Part shown: in pieces, positions 8,746 through 16,157 of the stretch
Layout of the letters: every line of letters begins with the position of its first letter
Numbering within the stretch: the stretch's first letter is position 1
Assembly: GCA_016190785.1 (NCBI GenBank)
Contig: JACPPX010000059.1
Span: 1 to 27,952, forward strand
DNA from: Chloroflexota bacterium
GTDB lineage: Bacteria > Chloroflexota > Anaerolineae > UBA7937 > JACPPX01
Reading direction: 5' to 3'
Length of the DNA stretch: 27,952 nucleotides
Notes under the pieces: model-generated
Database searches by the model: none
What the model was told of the DNA's origin: nothing
Seen by the model: the letters and a program-made list of their open reading frames with translations, nothing else
Translations under genes and position numbers: made by a program

Positions 8746-8775
8746 ATTATACACGCTCTTTCAGCAATGCCTCAA
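8746..8775 (-). promoter_or_regulatory. Possible promoter for the 81-aa membrane protein gene
   Basis: On the minus strand TTGAGG (8770-8775), an 18-bp spacer and a perfect TATAAT (8746-8751) are present. The -10 box overlaps the murJ stop codon (8747-8749). The small gene could therefore be transcribed independently of murJ. Confidence 0.45.
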
Positions 8776-10381
8776 AGGGAGAGCGTTTAATCAGGCTCAT
8801 CAAGAGCTGCCAAAACAAGTTCGCCTCCATTGATCTCAATACAACCACCACCAGGAAATAGGCCCCCAGCCCCGCTCCCCCGGCAATAGCCACCAACAGG
8901 GCCTCGGGTAAGAACCCATCCCAGCCCAGACCAAGAAGCCACTGCCCAACAAAATAAGAAACCCCGGCCAAAACCACTGCGGCGGTTAGAATCTTGGCCG
9001 TGGACATGAAAAGCTGTTGTCCACGTAGGGCCTTCACTCGCCATTCCGTTAAAAAGAGCATGGCTGCGGCATGGCTAGCCCATTGTAGGGAGTTGGCTAA
9101 AACCAAACCCAGGAAACCGATGGGCACTATGGTCCCCAGAGCGACGGTTAGATACACTCCCACCGCAAATATTCCCACCAGCACTGGGGTTTTGGTATCG
9201 CCCCGGGCGTAAAAAGCAAAAATCAAGGGCTGGTCGATGGCTGCAAAAGGCAAACCCAGAAGATAAAGAGTCAGGGCGGAAGCGGTCATCTGGGTATCAA
9301 GGGGGGTGAAGGCCCCATGCTCGAAAATTAAATCGATAAGCGGCACCCCCAGGACCCATAGCCCGGCTGTTGCGGGGAGAATGAGGAATAGAACCATACG
9401 CAGTCCGGTGGCTAAAGTGCGGCGAAAACGCTCCTCTTCCCCCGAGACGGTGAACTGGGAGAGGGAGGGAAGGACGGCAGTGGAAATGGCAACCACCACC
9501 AATCCCAGGGGCAACTGGATGAGAGTAGTGGCATTGGCCATCCAGGCAATGGACTGCTCCCCGGTGCGGGATGCCAGGTTACGGTCGATTAGAATCCCCA
9601 CATTGCTCACTACCAGACCTAGAAGCACCGGAAGGTATAAAACTAAGATGCGCCGCAATGCAGGGTTAAAGACGAAGTTAAGAGAAACACCAATACCCCT
9701 CAGTCCAGGAAGTTGAATTGCCAGCTGCAAGATTGCGCCCAGGACTACCCCCAGGGCCAAAGCATGGATCCCCAAACTGGGAGCTAGGAATAGGATCCCT
9801 AGAATCACTCCCAGATTGAAAACTGCGGCCCCAAAGGCGGGATAGATAAATTTTTGGGAGGCATAGAGAAGCCCGGTGGAGATCCCCGAAACTCCGAAGA
9901 AGAGGATGGCGGGGAGTATGAGCCGGGTGAGGTCCGTGGTAACCCCCAGAAGCTCCCGGCCAAAACCACCACCCAGGAGCTGGGCAAGGAAGGGAGCAGC
10001 GAATTCCAGAAAAAATACGGTAAAAACTAGACCCAAAGCGGCAAACGAGAAAACCGCCCCTGCCACCCGCCCCAGTTCGCGTCGGCCTTCAGGGGTAGAA
10101 TACTCGCTAAATACCGGGACTAGGCTGGCGGAGATCATCCCCCCCATCAGGAGGTCGTAGACAGTTGTCGGGACCAGGGCCGCCAGGCGAAAAGCGCTAA
10201 CCAGCCCGGTGGCCCCAAAGAGATAGGCAATAACCGTCTCCCGCACTACCCCCAGGAGACGGCTGGTAATGTTTCCCAGGGTAATAATTGTTGCCGAGTG
10301 GGCGATGAGCATACCCTGGCTGGGAGCTGGCCGGGGAGCGGCGGGAGCGGGCGCTTCCAGAGCCCGGCGATCGAGGGTCAT
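8747..10381 (-). CDS. murJ: Lipid II flippase MurJ (MviN family)
   Basis: The 544-residue product is a polytopic membrane protein of the MurJ/MviN family in the MOP superfamily. After a Pro/Ala-rich cytoplasmic tail it has the family start region (TLGNITSRLLGVVRETVIAYLFGA) and repeated glycine-rich helices; conserved stretches such as the IFEHGAF-type segment (LIFEHGAFTPLDT) and FYARGDTKTP are visible. It flips the peptidoglycan precursor lipid II across the cytoplasmic membrane. Its ATG overlaps the stop codon of the upstream adenylyltransferase-like gene (ATGA), so translation is probably coupled. Confidence 0.93.
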   Translation of the reverse strand: MTLDRRALEAPAPAAPRPAPSQGMLIAHSATIITLGNITSRLLGVVRETVIAYLFGATGLVSAFRLAALVPTTVYDLLMGGMISASLVPVFSEYSTPEGRRELGRVAGAVFSFAALGLVFTVFFLEFAAPFLAQLLGGGFGRELLGVTTDLTRLILPAILFFGVSGISTGLLYASQKFIYPAFGAAVFNLGVILGILFLAPSLGIHALALGVVLGAILQLAIQLPGLRGIGVSLNFVFNPALRRILVLYLPVLLGLVVSNVGILIDRNLASRTGEQSIAWMANATTLIQLPLGLVVVAISTAVLPSLSQFTVSGEEERFRRTLATGLRMVLFLILPATAGLWVLGVPLIDLIFEHGAFTPLDTQMTASALTLYLLGLPFAAIDQPLIFAFYARGDTKTPVLVGIFAVGVYLTVALGTIVPIGFLGLVLANSLQWASHAAAMLFLTEWRVKALRGQQLFMSTAKILTAAVVLAGVSYFVGQWLLGLGWDGFLPEALLVAIAGGAGLGAYFLVVVVLRSMEANLFWQLLMSLIKRSPFEALLKERV

Positions 10382-10857
10382 CCTAATCGCTCCACAATGC
10401 GCCGCAGAATATCGCTAGTCGAAATACCAGGGGTAAGGGGCAAAATCCGCACTTCTCCGCCATAAGCAGTCACCACTCTCGCCTCCGGCAGCCGATCTGA
10501 GGTGTAATCTCCGCCTTTTACATATATATGCGGCTTGATCGCTACCACCAACTCCTCGGCGGTATCCTGCTCAAAGATGACCACTCCGTCTACGCATTCC
10601 AAGGCGGAGAGAGCTTCCGCCCGCTGCTCTTGGGGTAATATCGGTCGCCCCTCCCCTTTCAGCCGCGCGGCAGAGGCGTCACTATTAAGGCCCACGATCA
10701 AAAAATCTCCGAGGGATTTGGCCTCCTTGAGGTAGCGGACATGCCCCACATGCAAGAGATCGAAGACCCCATTGGTGAGGACTACCCGCTGGCCTTGGGC
10801 TTTGGCCTGCTCAACCAGGGGTAGAAGTTGCCCAAGGGTTAGAACTTTATCGGACAT
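10378..10857 (-). CDS. Cytidylyltransferase-like nucleotidyltransferase, RfaE2/HldE C-terminal type
   Basis: With the start at 10857 the product is 159 residues, the usual size for a stand-alone heptose-1-phosphate adenylyltransferase (RfaE domain II). It shows the nucleotidyltransferase motifs TNGVFDLLHVGH (His36 and His39 of HxGH), LIVGLNSDASAARLKG, YVKGGDYTSDRLPE and the C-terminal GISTSDILRRI. Members of this family activate D-glycero-manno-heptose 1-phosphate for surface glycans, but glycerol-3-phosphate cytidylyltransferase-like roles also exist in the superfamily. An in-frame ATG at 10986 would add 43 non-homologous residues and cross the promoter, so I reject it. The gene overlaps murJ by four bases, which points to envelope assembly. 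Confidence 0.85.
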   Translation of the reverse strand: MSDKVLTLGQLLPLVEQAKAQGQRVVLTNGVFDLLHVGHVRYLKEAKSLGDFLIVGLNSDASAARLKGEGRPILPQEQRAEALSALECVDGVVIFEQDTAEELVVAIKPHIYVKGGDYTSDRLPEARVVTAYGGEVRILPLTPGISTSDILRRIVERLG

Positions 10858-10867
10858 AAGACGGCAT

Positions 10868-10896
10868 ATTCTATAACACCCAACCTCCTCCCACAA
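10868..10896 (-). promoter_or_regulatory. Promoter for the nucleotidyltransferase-murJ operon
   Basis: On the minus strand TTGTGG (10891-10896), a 17-bp spacer and TAGAAT (10868-10873) are found. The predicted start near 10861 lies only about four bases before the ATG at 10857, and no ribosome binding site is visible. The transcript may be leaderless or nearly so. Confidence 0.5.
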
Positions 10897-10930
10897 TACG
10901 CTTTTATCCCAAATTGCTGATAATTTTTCC

Positions 10931-10959
10931 TTGACCAACCATAACAGGGATGTTATTAT
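10931..10959 (+). promoter_or_regulatory. Promoter for the propeptide-homologue/subtilase operon
   Basis: TTGACC (10931-10936), a 17-bp spacer and TATTAT (10954-10959) form a good sigma70-type promoter. The -35 box coincides with a TTG that could otherwise be taken as the start codon of the following gene, so translation must start further down. Confidence 0.65.
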
Positions 10960-10963
10960 CACC

Positions 10964-11239
10964 GTGGAGCGAAGAGATTTGGCCAAAATCGAAAGCTGGC
11001 TCTTAGAGCGGCTCGAGCAAGACCCCCAGGCCGGGGTAAACTTGATCGTCCGTACCCGTGGCCAACCACAGGATCACTTGCCTTTCTTTTCCCAAAAGGG
11101 GATAGAGGTTCGCCACCAAATCCAACTCCTTAAAGCCCTGGCCATCCACGGCCCGGCCGGTAAGTGCCTCTCCCTACTGGAGGAGGATTGGGTTCTGGCC
11201 ATTGAGGAAGATAGGCCGGTAAAGGCCCTCTTTGCCTAA
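10964..11239 (+). CDS. Free-standing protein homologous to a subtilase propeptide (inhibitor I9-like)
   Basis: The start is uncertain: GTG 10964, or TTG 10979 with GGAG upstream; the TTG at 10931 is the promoter -35 box. From GTG the product is 91 residues with no signal peptide. It aligns along its whole length with the N-terminal 86 residues of the neighbouring subtilase: AKIESWLL/EKIAKSLA, then Q-x-P, then VNLIVRT/LRVIIKY, then IEVRHQIQLLKALAIHGPAG/ERTYRIFPGASLTSTPAQ, then WVLAIEEDRPVKAL/AQLWLDLPVHTWL. Propeptides of this class fold as small beta-alpha-beta domains that assist folding of subtilisins and inhibit them. A separate copy could act in trans as chaperone or inhibitor; this is inference. 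It ends seven bases before the protease gene. Confidence 0.7.
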   Translation: MERRDLAKIESWLLERLEQDPQAGVNLIVRTRGQPQDHLPFFSQKGIEVRHQIQLLKALAIHGPAGKCLSLLEEDWVLAIEEDRPVKALFA

Positions 11240-11246
11240 ATAGATT

Positions 11247-12458
11247 ATGGAGAAAATAGCCAAGAGCCTGGCCAAAGCGGTGGCTCAGTCTCCTCCCGAT
11301 GCCCGGCTGCGGGTGATCATCAAGTATGCCCCGGGCGTCCCTCCCCGGAAAGTTCCGAAATCAGTACAGGCCCTCTCCCCAGAACGGACCTATCGAATTT
11401 TCCCTGGCGCCTCCCTTACCTCCACCCCGGCCCAGGTCCAAGCCTTAAGCCAGGACCCGGAAGTAGCGCAGCTCTGGCTAGATCTTCCGGTTCATACCTG
11501 GCTGGATACTTCCGTGCCCTTGATCCGAGCCCCTCAGATTTGGGATGCTGGTCTCATTGGTCGAGGCCAGAAAGTAGCAATAGTGGATACCGGGATCGAT
11601 GCCCGCCATCCCGATTTTGGGGGAAGGATAAAAGGCTTGGCCGACTTCACTGTGGAAGGACCCCGGGACCTGGACGGCCACGGCACCCATGTGGCGGGGA
11701 TCTTAGCCGGAAGCGGCTCGGCCTCGGGCGGGAAGTACAAAGGGGTAGCCCCGGGGGCGGACCTGTACATTGCCAAGGTTCTGGATCGTTCCGGGTTTGG
11801 CCTCACTAGCCAAGTAATCGCCGGCCTGGAGTGGGCCATGGAACAAGAAGTAGATGTCATCAACCTCTCCTTGGGAGGAGAGGGGCCCTGCGATGGAACC
11901 GATGCCTTATCCGAGGCCTGCGACCTAGTTGTAGAGCGGGGTTTTGTAGTGTGTGTTGCCGCTGGCAATTCTGGCCCGGCCCCGGCCAGCATCGGCCCTC
12001 CGGGTTGTGCCCGGCTGGTAATCACTGTCGGCGCCTCTACAGATCAAGATGAGGTAGCCGATTTCTCCTCCCGCGGCCCAACCGAGGACGGCCGGATCAA
12101 GCCCGATATCGTATTGCCGGGAGTAGGGATTATTTCCACCCGGGCTCAGGACACCTCGGCCGGAGAACCAGTAAGTCCCCACTACACTGCCTCCTCGGGG
12201 ACCAGCATGGCCACCCCACATGCATCGGGCCTAGCTGCTCTGCTGCTTCAAGCGCGTCCGGATTTGACCCCGGCCCAGGTAAAAAGCCTGATCATGACCA
12301 CCGCCATCGACCTGGGACAACGGGCCGAGGTGCAGGGAGCAGGACGGGGGGATGCTTACCAAGCCTATGGGGGCCAACCCCCACCGGAAATTCCCTCACC
12401 CCAGCCTCAAGGATGCTTGCCCCGGATTCTGCAAACATTCCATTTGCAGCGAGCTTAA
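11247..12458 (+). CDS. Subtilisin-like serine protease (S8) with propeptide but no signal peptide
   Basis: The 403-residue product has an I9-like propeptide region (about 1-86) and a complete S8 catalytic domain. The triad is visible: Asp114 in VDTGID, His145 in HGTHVAG and Ser320 in GTSMATP; the oxyanion Asn241 lies in AAGNSGP. The N terminus (MEKIAKSLAKAVAQSPPDAR) is amphipathic and not a signal peptide, so the enzyme is predicted to stay in the cytoplasm or leave by an unusual route. The C terminus has a short Pro-rich tail (QPPPEIPSPQPQG) after the domain. No ribosome binding site precedes the ATG, so translation may depend on the upstream gene, which stops seven bases before and encodes a homologue of the propeptide. 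Confidence 0.92.
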   Translation: MEKIAKSLAKAVAQSPPDARLRVIIKYAPGVPPRKVPKSVQALSPERTYRIFPGASLTSTPAQVQALSQDPEVAQLWLDLPVHTWLDTSVPLIRAPQIWDAGLIGRGQKVAIVDTGIDARHPDFGGRIKGLADFTVEGPRDLDGHGTHVAGILAGSGSASGGKYKGVAPGADLYIAKVLDRSGFGLTSQVIAGLEWAMEQEVDVINLSLGGEGPCDGTDALSEACDLVVERGFVVCVAAGNSGPAPASIGPPGCARLVITVGASTDQDEVADFSSRGPTEDGRIKPDIVLPGVGIISTRAQDTSAGEPVSPHYTASSGTSMATPHASGLAALLLQARPDLTPAQVKSLIMTTAIDLGQRAEVQGAGRGDAYQAYGGQPPPEIPSPQPQGCLPRILQTFHLQRA

Positions 12459-12491
12459 TTACAGCTCAGATCCAAAACTGCCAGCCCAGCA

Positions 12492-14186
12492 ATGGATAAA
12501 ATCAAACTCCCAGAGATTTCTATTCAACTGGCAAGGATGGGAATTTTCCCCGTCACCATATACTTAGCTGTATTCGTTTTCATTACCTTTCCCCAAGTAC
12601 TTCTCTTCTCCACCCATTTCTTCGCAGGTCTTGGTGATGGGCTGCACCGTATATGGGATATATGGTGGCTGAACAAAGCGGTGAGTGAATTAAATCAATC
12701 CCCCTGGTACACCACCCACCTTCATTATCCTTATGGCACCTCACTACTTGGTCATACCCTTACCCCGCTGAAGGGCTTCATGGGAATTATCCTTCTCAGA
12801 TTTCTGGATCTGACTGAGACATATAATTCTCTAGTCATTTTCTCATTTGCATTTGGTGGGTTTACTGCTTTTCTCCTCTCCTACTATTTCACTAAAGCCT
12901 ATTGGCCGAGTATCATCGCCGGGGGCATCTTCACCTACAGTAGCTTCCACTTCGCCCACCTTCCTGGCCATCTCGGCCTGATCTCACTGGAATGGATACC
13001 TTTATTTCTCCTATTCTGGCTAATCTTGTTTCAGAATCCGCGATTGATCACCGCCATCGCTGCAGCTCTTAGTCTCTTTGCTGTCTTTCTTTCGAACTAC
13101 TATTACTTTCTTTATTGCATTTTGGCAGCGGTGCTGATTTTCATTTGGCATATTTTCCAAAAGCACGATCCATTTTTCTACCTGAGACGAGAATACCTCA
13201 TCGCCATCTCTGCATTCTTGTCGCTGACCCTAGTCACCGTGGGGCCGATCCTCATCCCTCTTCTTCTGCTTAATGCTCAGGACCCGTTCATAGTTTCTAA
13301 TGCTGCAGGGCAATTTGTGGGGCACGATCCATTATCCTTCTCTCTCGATGCCCTTTCCCTAATTATTCCTGGGGCACGTTGGCGATTTTCGGAACTGACC
13401 AAATCCTATTGGACTAGGCTACCCGGCTTGCCCGCTGAACATAGTGTATACCTAGGAATACCATCTCTTTTCTTCATAGCCTACATCGCTTGGAAGAGGA
13501 AGGATTTCCAATCACCCGACCTAGGGATTTGGTATCTGATTTTCATTTTCTTCACCTTAATGGCCTTGGGGCCTCAGCTACAGATTTCCGGACACACTCT
13601 GCCGATCGCCATGCCCTATTCTCTCTTGGAAAAGGCCCTGCCTCCCGTCGGAGAGCTTTCTGGAGTCCCGGTGCGAATGGTGGTAATGAGCACATTAAGT
13701 GCGGCGGTCATTTCCGCATTAGGTTTCCGGACACTTTTGGCCGGACCAAGAGGGATGCGTTTTTTGGCTGGAATCATGATCGCTTTACTTATTATCGAAT
13801 ATCTGCCTAAGCCCATCCCCACCACTCTAATCCCCACACCAAAGTACATTTCCCTCCTTAGCGATCTGCCCGCAGGTGGTTTTCTGGACACAGTAGACAC
13901 CGCAAGTCTAGACCTCTACTACCAAACAATCCACGAAAAGCCGATTGCCTTTGGCAAACTGGCTCGGACCCCAAAAAGTGTCCGCGAGCAAGACCTGGCC
14001 CTGCGCCAAGTGATTGCTTCTGGAGATTACGAAAGGCTTTTTTGTGAATATGGGTTTAGGTACTTAGCCACTGGAGCAGATGTGGATCTTGCCACCAACT
14101 ACCCCTGGATGAGATTGCTCTATGATGATAGCGAAGTAAGGCTATATGACCTGAGTGAAGAAAACAATTGTGGCCTTGCCAATTGA
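12492..14186 (+). CDS. GT-C-type polytopic membrane glycosyltransferase-like protein
   Basis: The 564-residue product has roughly eleven to twelve hydrophobic segments, then a soluble C-terminal part of about 110 residues. Early in the protein, FAGLGDGLHRIWDIWWLNKA places acidic residues in the first large loop after the first membrane helix, the arrangement seen in GT-C enzymes that use polyprenyl-phosphate sugars. A second loop carries HLHYPYGTSLLGH. It probably transfers sugar to a surface glycan or protein on the outer face of the membrane; donor and acceptor cannot be inferred. It begins 33 nt after the subtilase stop on the same strand with no terminator or obvious promoter, so it may be part of that operon. 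Confidence 0.65.
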   Translation: MDKIKLPEISIQLARMGIFPVTIYLAVFVFITFPQVLLFSTHFFAGLGDGLHRIWDIWWLNKAVSELNQSPWYTTHLHYPYGTSLLGHTLTPLKGFMGIILLRFLDLTETYNSLVIFSFAFGGFTAFLLSYYFTKAYWPSIIAGGIFTYSSFHFAHLPGHLGLISLEWIPLFLLFWLILFQNPRLITAIAAALSLFAVFLSNYYYFLYCILAAVLIFIWHIFQKHDPFFYLRREYLIAISAFLSLTLVTVGPILIPLLLLNAQDPFIVSNAAGQFVGHDPLSFSLDALSLIIPGARWRFSELTKSYWTRLPGLPAEHSVYLGIPSLFFIAYIAWKRKDFQSPDLGIWYLIFIFFTLMALGPQLQISGHTLPIAMPYSLLEKALPPVGELSGVPVRMVVMSTLSAAVISALGFRTLLAGPRGMRFLAGIMIALLIIEYLPKPIPTTLIPTPKYISLLSDLPAGGFLDTVDTASLDLYYQTIHEKPIAFGKLARTPKSVREQDLALRQVIASGDYERLFCEYGFRYLATGADVDLATNYPWMRLLYDDSEVRLYDLSEENNCGLAN

Positions 14187-14210
14187 GCCTCATTTCCCTT
14201 CTGTTAAGCT
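14183..14210 (+). promoter_or_regulatory. Weak candidate promoter for the YdeI-like gene
   Basis: TTGAGC (14183-14188, over the stop codon of the membrane protein gene), a 16-bp spacer and TAAGCT (14205-14210) lie seven bases before the GTG at 14218. The boxes match consensus poorly, but the placement repeats the leaderless geometry seen elsewhere in the window. Confidence 0.3.
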
Positions 14211-14217
14211 TGAGTAA

Positions 14218-14619
14218 GTGACGGCTACTAAAGAGAAGACAATGGAAATCGGTGAAACGCTCTATGTGTTGACCCGCCAAGACTGGCGAAAATGGCTGGC
14301 CAAGCACCACAAGGACAAGGAGGAAATCTGGCTGTTCATTAAAAAGCAGTCTTCCAAGAAAACTGGCCCAAGCCTTGAGGAAGCAGTAGAAGAGGCTATC
14401 TGCTACGGTTGGATAGATAGCCAGCAAAAATCGATAGACCAGGAGAAATACGCTCTCCGTTTCACCCCCCGCCGTAAGGACAGCAACTGGGTAGAGTCTA
14501 ATCAGGCAAGGGCGCGAAAGATGATTGCCGCGGGGAAGATGACCAAAGCCGGGGTAGCTCTTCTTCCACCAGAATTAATAAAAATTTGGCAATTGCGACA
14601 AAAGCAGAGAAGGAGATAA
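14218..14619 (+). CDS. YdeI/OmpD-associated (OmdA) family protein, short at the C terminus
   Basis: The start is GTG 14218 (133 residues) or ATG 14242 (125 residues, preceded by a weak AAGAGAAG); homologues usually begin near METGETLYV-like sequence, which favours the second. The family signature is clear: LYVLTRQDWRKWL, EEIWLFI, EEAICYGWIDSQQKSID and RFTPRRKDSNWVESN. Family members are small soluble proteins of poorly defined role, sometimes linked to bacteriocin or peptide resistance. Known relatives usually carry a further helical segment of about 60 residues after the AGVALLP region; here the protein ends in a basic tail (IKIWQLRQKQRRR). It is followed four bases later by the glyoxalase-like gene. 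Confidence 0.75.
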   Translation: MTATKEKTMEIGETLYVLTRQDWRKWLAKHHKDKEEIWLFIKKQSSKKTGPSLEEAVEEAICYGWIDSQQKSIDQEKYALRFTPRRKDSNWVESNQARARKMIAAGKMTKAGVALLPPELIKIWQLRQKQRRR

Positions 14620-14623
14620 GAGT

Positions 14624-14978
14624 ATGGCCACTTTCAAATTTAGCCCCAACTTGGCTCTGCAAACTCCAACCCGAGATAAAGCAGCAGAGTTTTATCAGAA
14701 AGTTTTCGGGTTGGAGACAGTGAGAGGGGAAAATGACAGTACTGCTCTAAAAGCTGGCGATTTTATGATTTGGCTGGACCAGGGTGAGTTCCTGGGGGCC
14801 AGTTTTTGAATTTATCGTTGCCGATCTCGAGGAGGCCAAGGGGGAATTGCTCGCGGCAGGTTGCCAAGTCGTCCGCTGGGAGGGGAAGGGAAGGCCCTGC
14901 TATATGCGCGACCCCTTCGGATTTACCTTCAATCTCTACGAGGAGCAGGAAACCGTTAAGCAACCCAAATCCACTTGA
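14624..14978 (+). pseudogene. VOC/glyoxalase-family gene split by a one-base frameshift
   Basis: The first frame (14624-14809) gives FSPNLALQTPTRDKAAEFYQ and KAGDFMIWLDQGEFLG, the N-terminal half of a VOC-fold protein, then hits TGA. The +1 frame continues as PVFEFIVADLEEAKGELL and RDPFGFTFNLYEE, the C-terminal half. Removing one G from the GGGGG run at 14794-14798 restores a continuous 117-residue protein reading EFLGPVFEFIV. The T run at 14803-14807 is a second possible site. The gene has a good ribosome binding site (AAGGAG, 14610-14615). VOC proteins include glyoxalases, dioxygenases and antibiotic-binding proteins; the role here is unknown. It is either a recent pseudogene or an assembly/sequencing error. 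Confidence 0.8.
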
Positions 14979-15050
14979 TTAGCCCTGGTAAAGAGAGGAC
15001 ATGCGCCGACATTCGGCCATATCCTCAAGAAATCCCTCCCGCTCAACAAT

Positions 15051-16079
15051 TTATCCCAATAACCGTAGCCTCTCCTCCAAATCCTTCAGCCACGCCTCGC
15101 TCTGAGCTAGTTGTTGACGGAAATGTTCGAGTTGAGTCTGCCACAGGCTCAGTAGTTCTTTCTGTCGCTTATTTTCCCGGGTGGTCTGCCTTTCTATAGC
15201 AGCACGAGACTTCTCCAGAGATTTTTCCATCTCCTTGCTCCATTCCTTCCATTCCATGCGCATGCGATTGCCTTCCAACTTCAATAACTCCCCATATTCA
15301 TTTTCCCGGGTAATAAGATCTTTCTCCAACTTCTGCAATTCGGCCAGGGTTTTTTCTGCATCTTGTCGATTTTTCCGCCACACCTCCTGTTCCTGTTTGC
15401 TGGAGGATATAGCCTGGCGTATGGATTCAATTGCTTGGGGAAGCTTTTGTGTTTCTTTGCGCCGCTCCTCCTCTTCAGCACGGAGTTTCTCTAAAAATTG
15501 AGATGTGGACTTCTCCCTCTCCTGCAATCCCAGTTCCAATTCTCCTATCTTCTTCGCGCTCTGTGCTGCCCAGCCCTCAAGATAATCGATACGCCGATGG
15601 TGTTCCCTTTCCCTCTCCAAGAGGGCCTCTGTACCCTGATGGAACTCCACCAAAATCCCGGCCAACCTCTCCACTTCCGATATTTGTGGAGCGAGCATCT
15701 TTTCCACTTGTTCCTTTATCTCCTCCCTGAGGGCCTGCAAGGCTTGGGCCTGCTCTTGCATCTCCCTCTGGCGGAGAGCCAGGCTCTCCGCCTCACTCCG
15801 CCGCCGCTCTTCACGGTATTTCTCCAGGATTTGGTTGATCTCACCCTTGACCCGCTCCAGGGTATCCTCGATGGAAGGCAGAGCAGCCAGCTCGGCCTGT
15901 AAACGCCGCATCTGGTCCTCCAACCCCGCTTCCCGCGAGGCAAGCTCAGAGAGCTGTGCTGCCTGATTTTCAAGGCGCTGCTCCAATTCCAAGAGCAAAG
16001 CTTTATCTTTGCGCCGTTCTTCGTCCAGAAAATTAACTAGATCTGCGAGGGAAAGATCGATTGTTTTCTCGGCTCCCAT
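15051..16079 (-). CDS. Long coiled-coil protein of unknown function
   Basis: I place the start at 16079 (ATG with GGGAG five bases upstream) rather than 16136, which lies beyond the probable promoter. The 342-residue product is almost entirely charged heptad-rich helix, dense in Glu, Lys, Arg, Gln and Leu, with no signal peptide or membrane segment. The short N-terminal region (GAEKTIDLSLADLVNFLDEE) looks like a separate small motif. It should form an extended cytoplasmic coiled coil. It is divergent from the glycosyltransferase-murA operon and shares its control region, so a scaffold role in envelope synthesis or division is possible, but this is inference. No family can be named. Confidence 0.75.
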   Translation of the reverse strand: MGAEKTIDLSLADLVNFLDEERRKDKALLLELEQRLENQAAQLSELASREAGLEDQMRRLQAELAALPSIEDTLERVKGEINQILEKYREERRRSEAESLALRQREMQEQAQALQALREEIKEQVEKMLAPQISEVERLAGILVEFHQGTEALLEREREHHRRIDYLEGWAAQSAKKIGELELGLQEREKSTSQFLEKLRAEEEERRKETQKLPQAIESIRQAISSSKQEQEVWRKNRQDAEKTLAELQKLEKDLITRENEYGELLKLEGNRMRMEWKEWSKEMEKSLEKSRAAIERQTTRENKRQKELLSLWQTQLEHFRQQLAQSEAWLKDLEERLRLLG

Positions 16080-16096
16080 AATTGCTCCCTGGCCCG

Positions 16097-16105
16097 ATTT
16101 TAGCA
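16097..16105 (-). promoter_or_regulatory. Extended -10 promoter for the coiled-coil gene
   Basis: On the minus strand TGCTAAAAT is an extended -10 element (TG-n-TAAAAT). The -35 region is poor (AGGCAA), as is common with extended -10 promoters. The predicted start is about 11 bases before the ATG, which leaves room for the GGGAG ribosome binding site. Confidence 0.5.
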
Positions 16106-16122
16106 CAACTCCCCGGGAGTTG
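16106..16122. promoter_or_regulatory. 17-bp perfect palindrome between divergent promoters (candidate operator)
   Basis: CAACTCCC, a central C, then GGGAGTTG form a perfect inverted repeat with 8-bp arms. It lies directly between the extended -10 of the minus-strand gene and the -35 of the plus-strand promoter, overlapping the first three bases of that -35. A dimeric repressor bound here would affect both directions. No adjacent regulator gene is seen. Confidence 0.45.
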
Positions 16123-16148
16123 CCTGGACCTTCCAACCACCCTATAAT
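16120..16148 (+). promoter_or_regulatory. Promoter of the glycosyltransferase-murA operon
   Basis: TTGCCT (16120-16125), a 17-bp spacer and a perfect TATAAT (16143-16148) are present. The predicted start is about 16155, three bases before the ATG at 16158, and the intervening bases hold no ribosome binding site. This suggests a leaderless mRNA. Confidence 0.65.
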
Positions 16149-16157
16149 CCTTCCCCG

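Noticed and set aside
10931..10936. TTG at 10931 as start of the propeptide-homologue gene
   Set aside because: This TTG is part of a good -35 box (TTGACC-17-TATTAT), so it would not be in the mRNA.
14979..15050. Terminator or RNA element between the VOC gene and the coiled-coil gene
   Set aside because: No stable hairpin with a U-tract was seen in these 72 bases.
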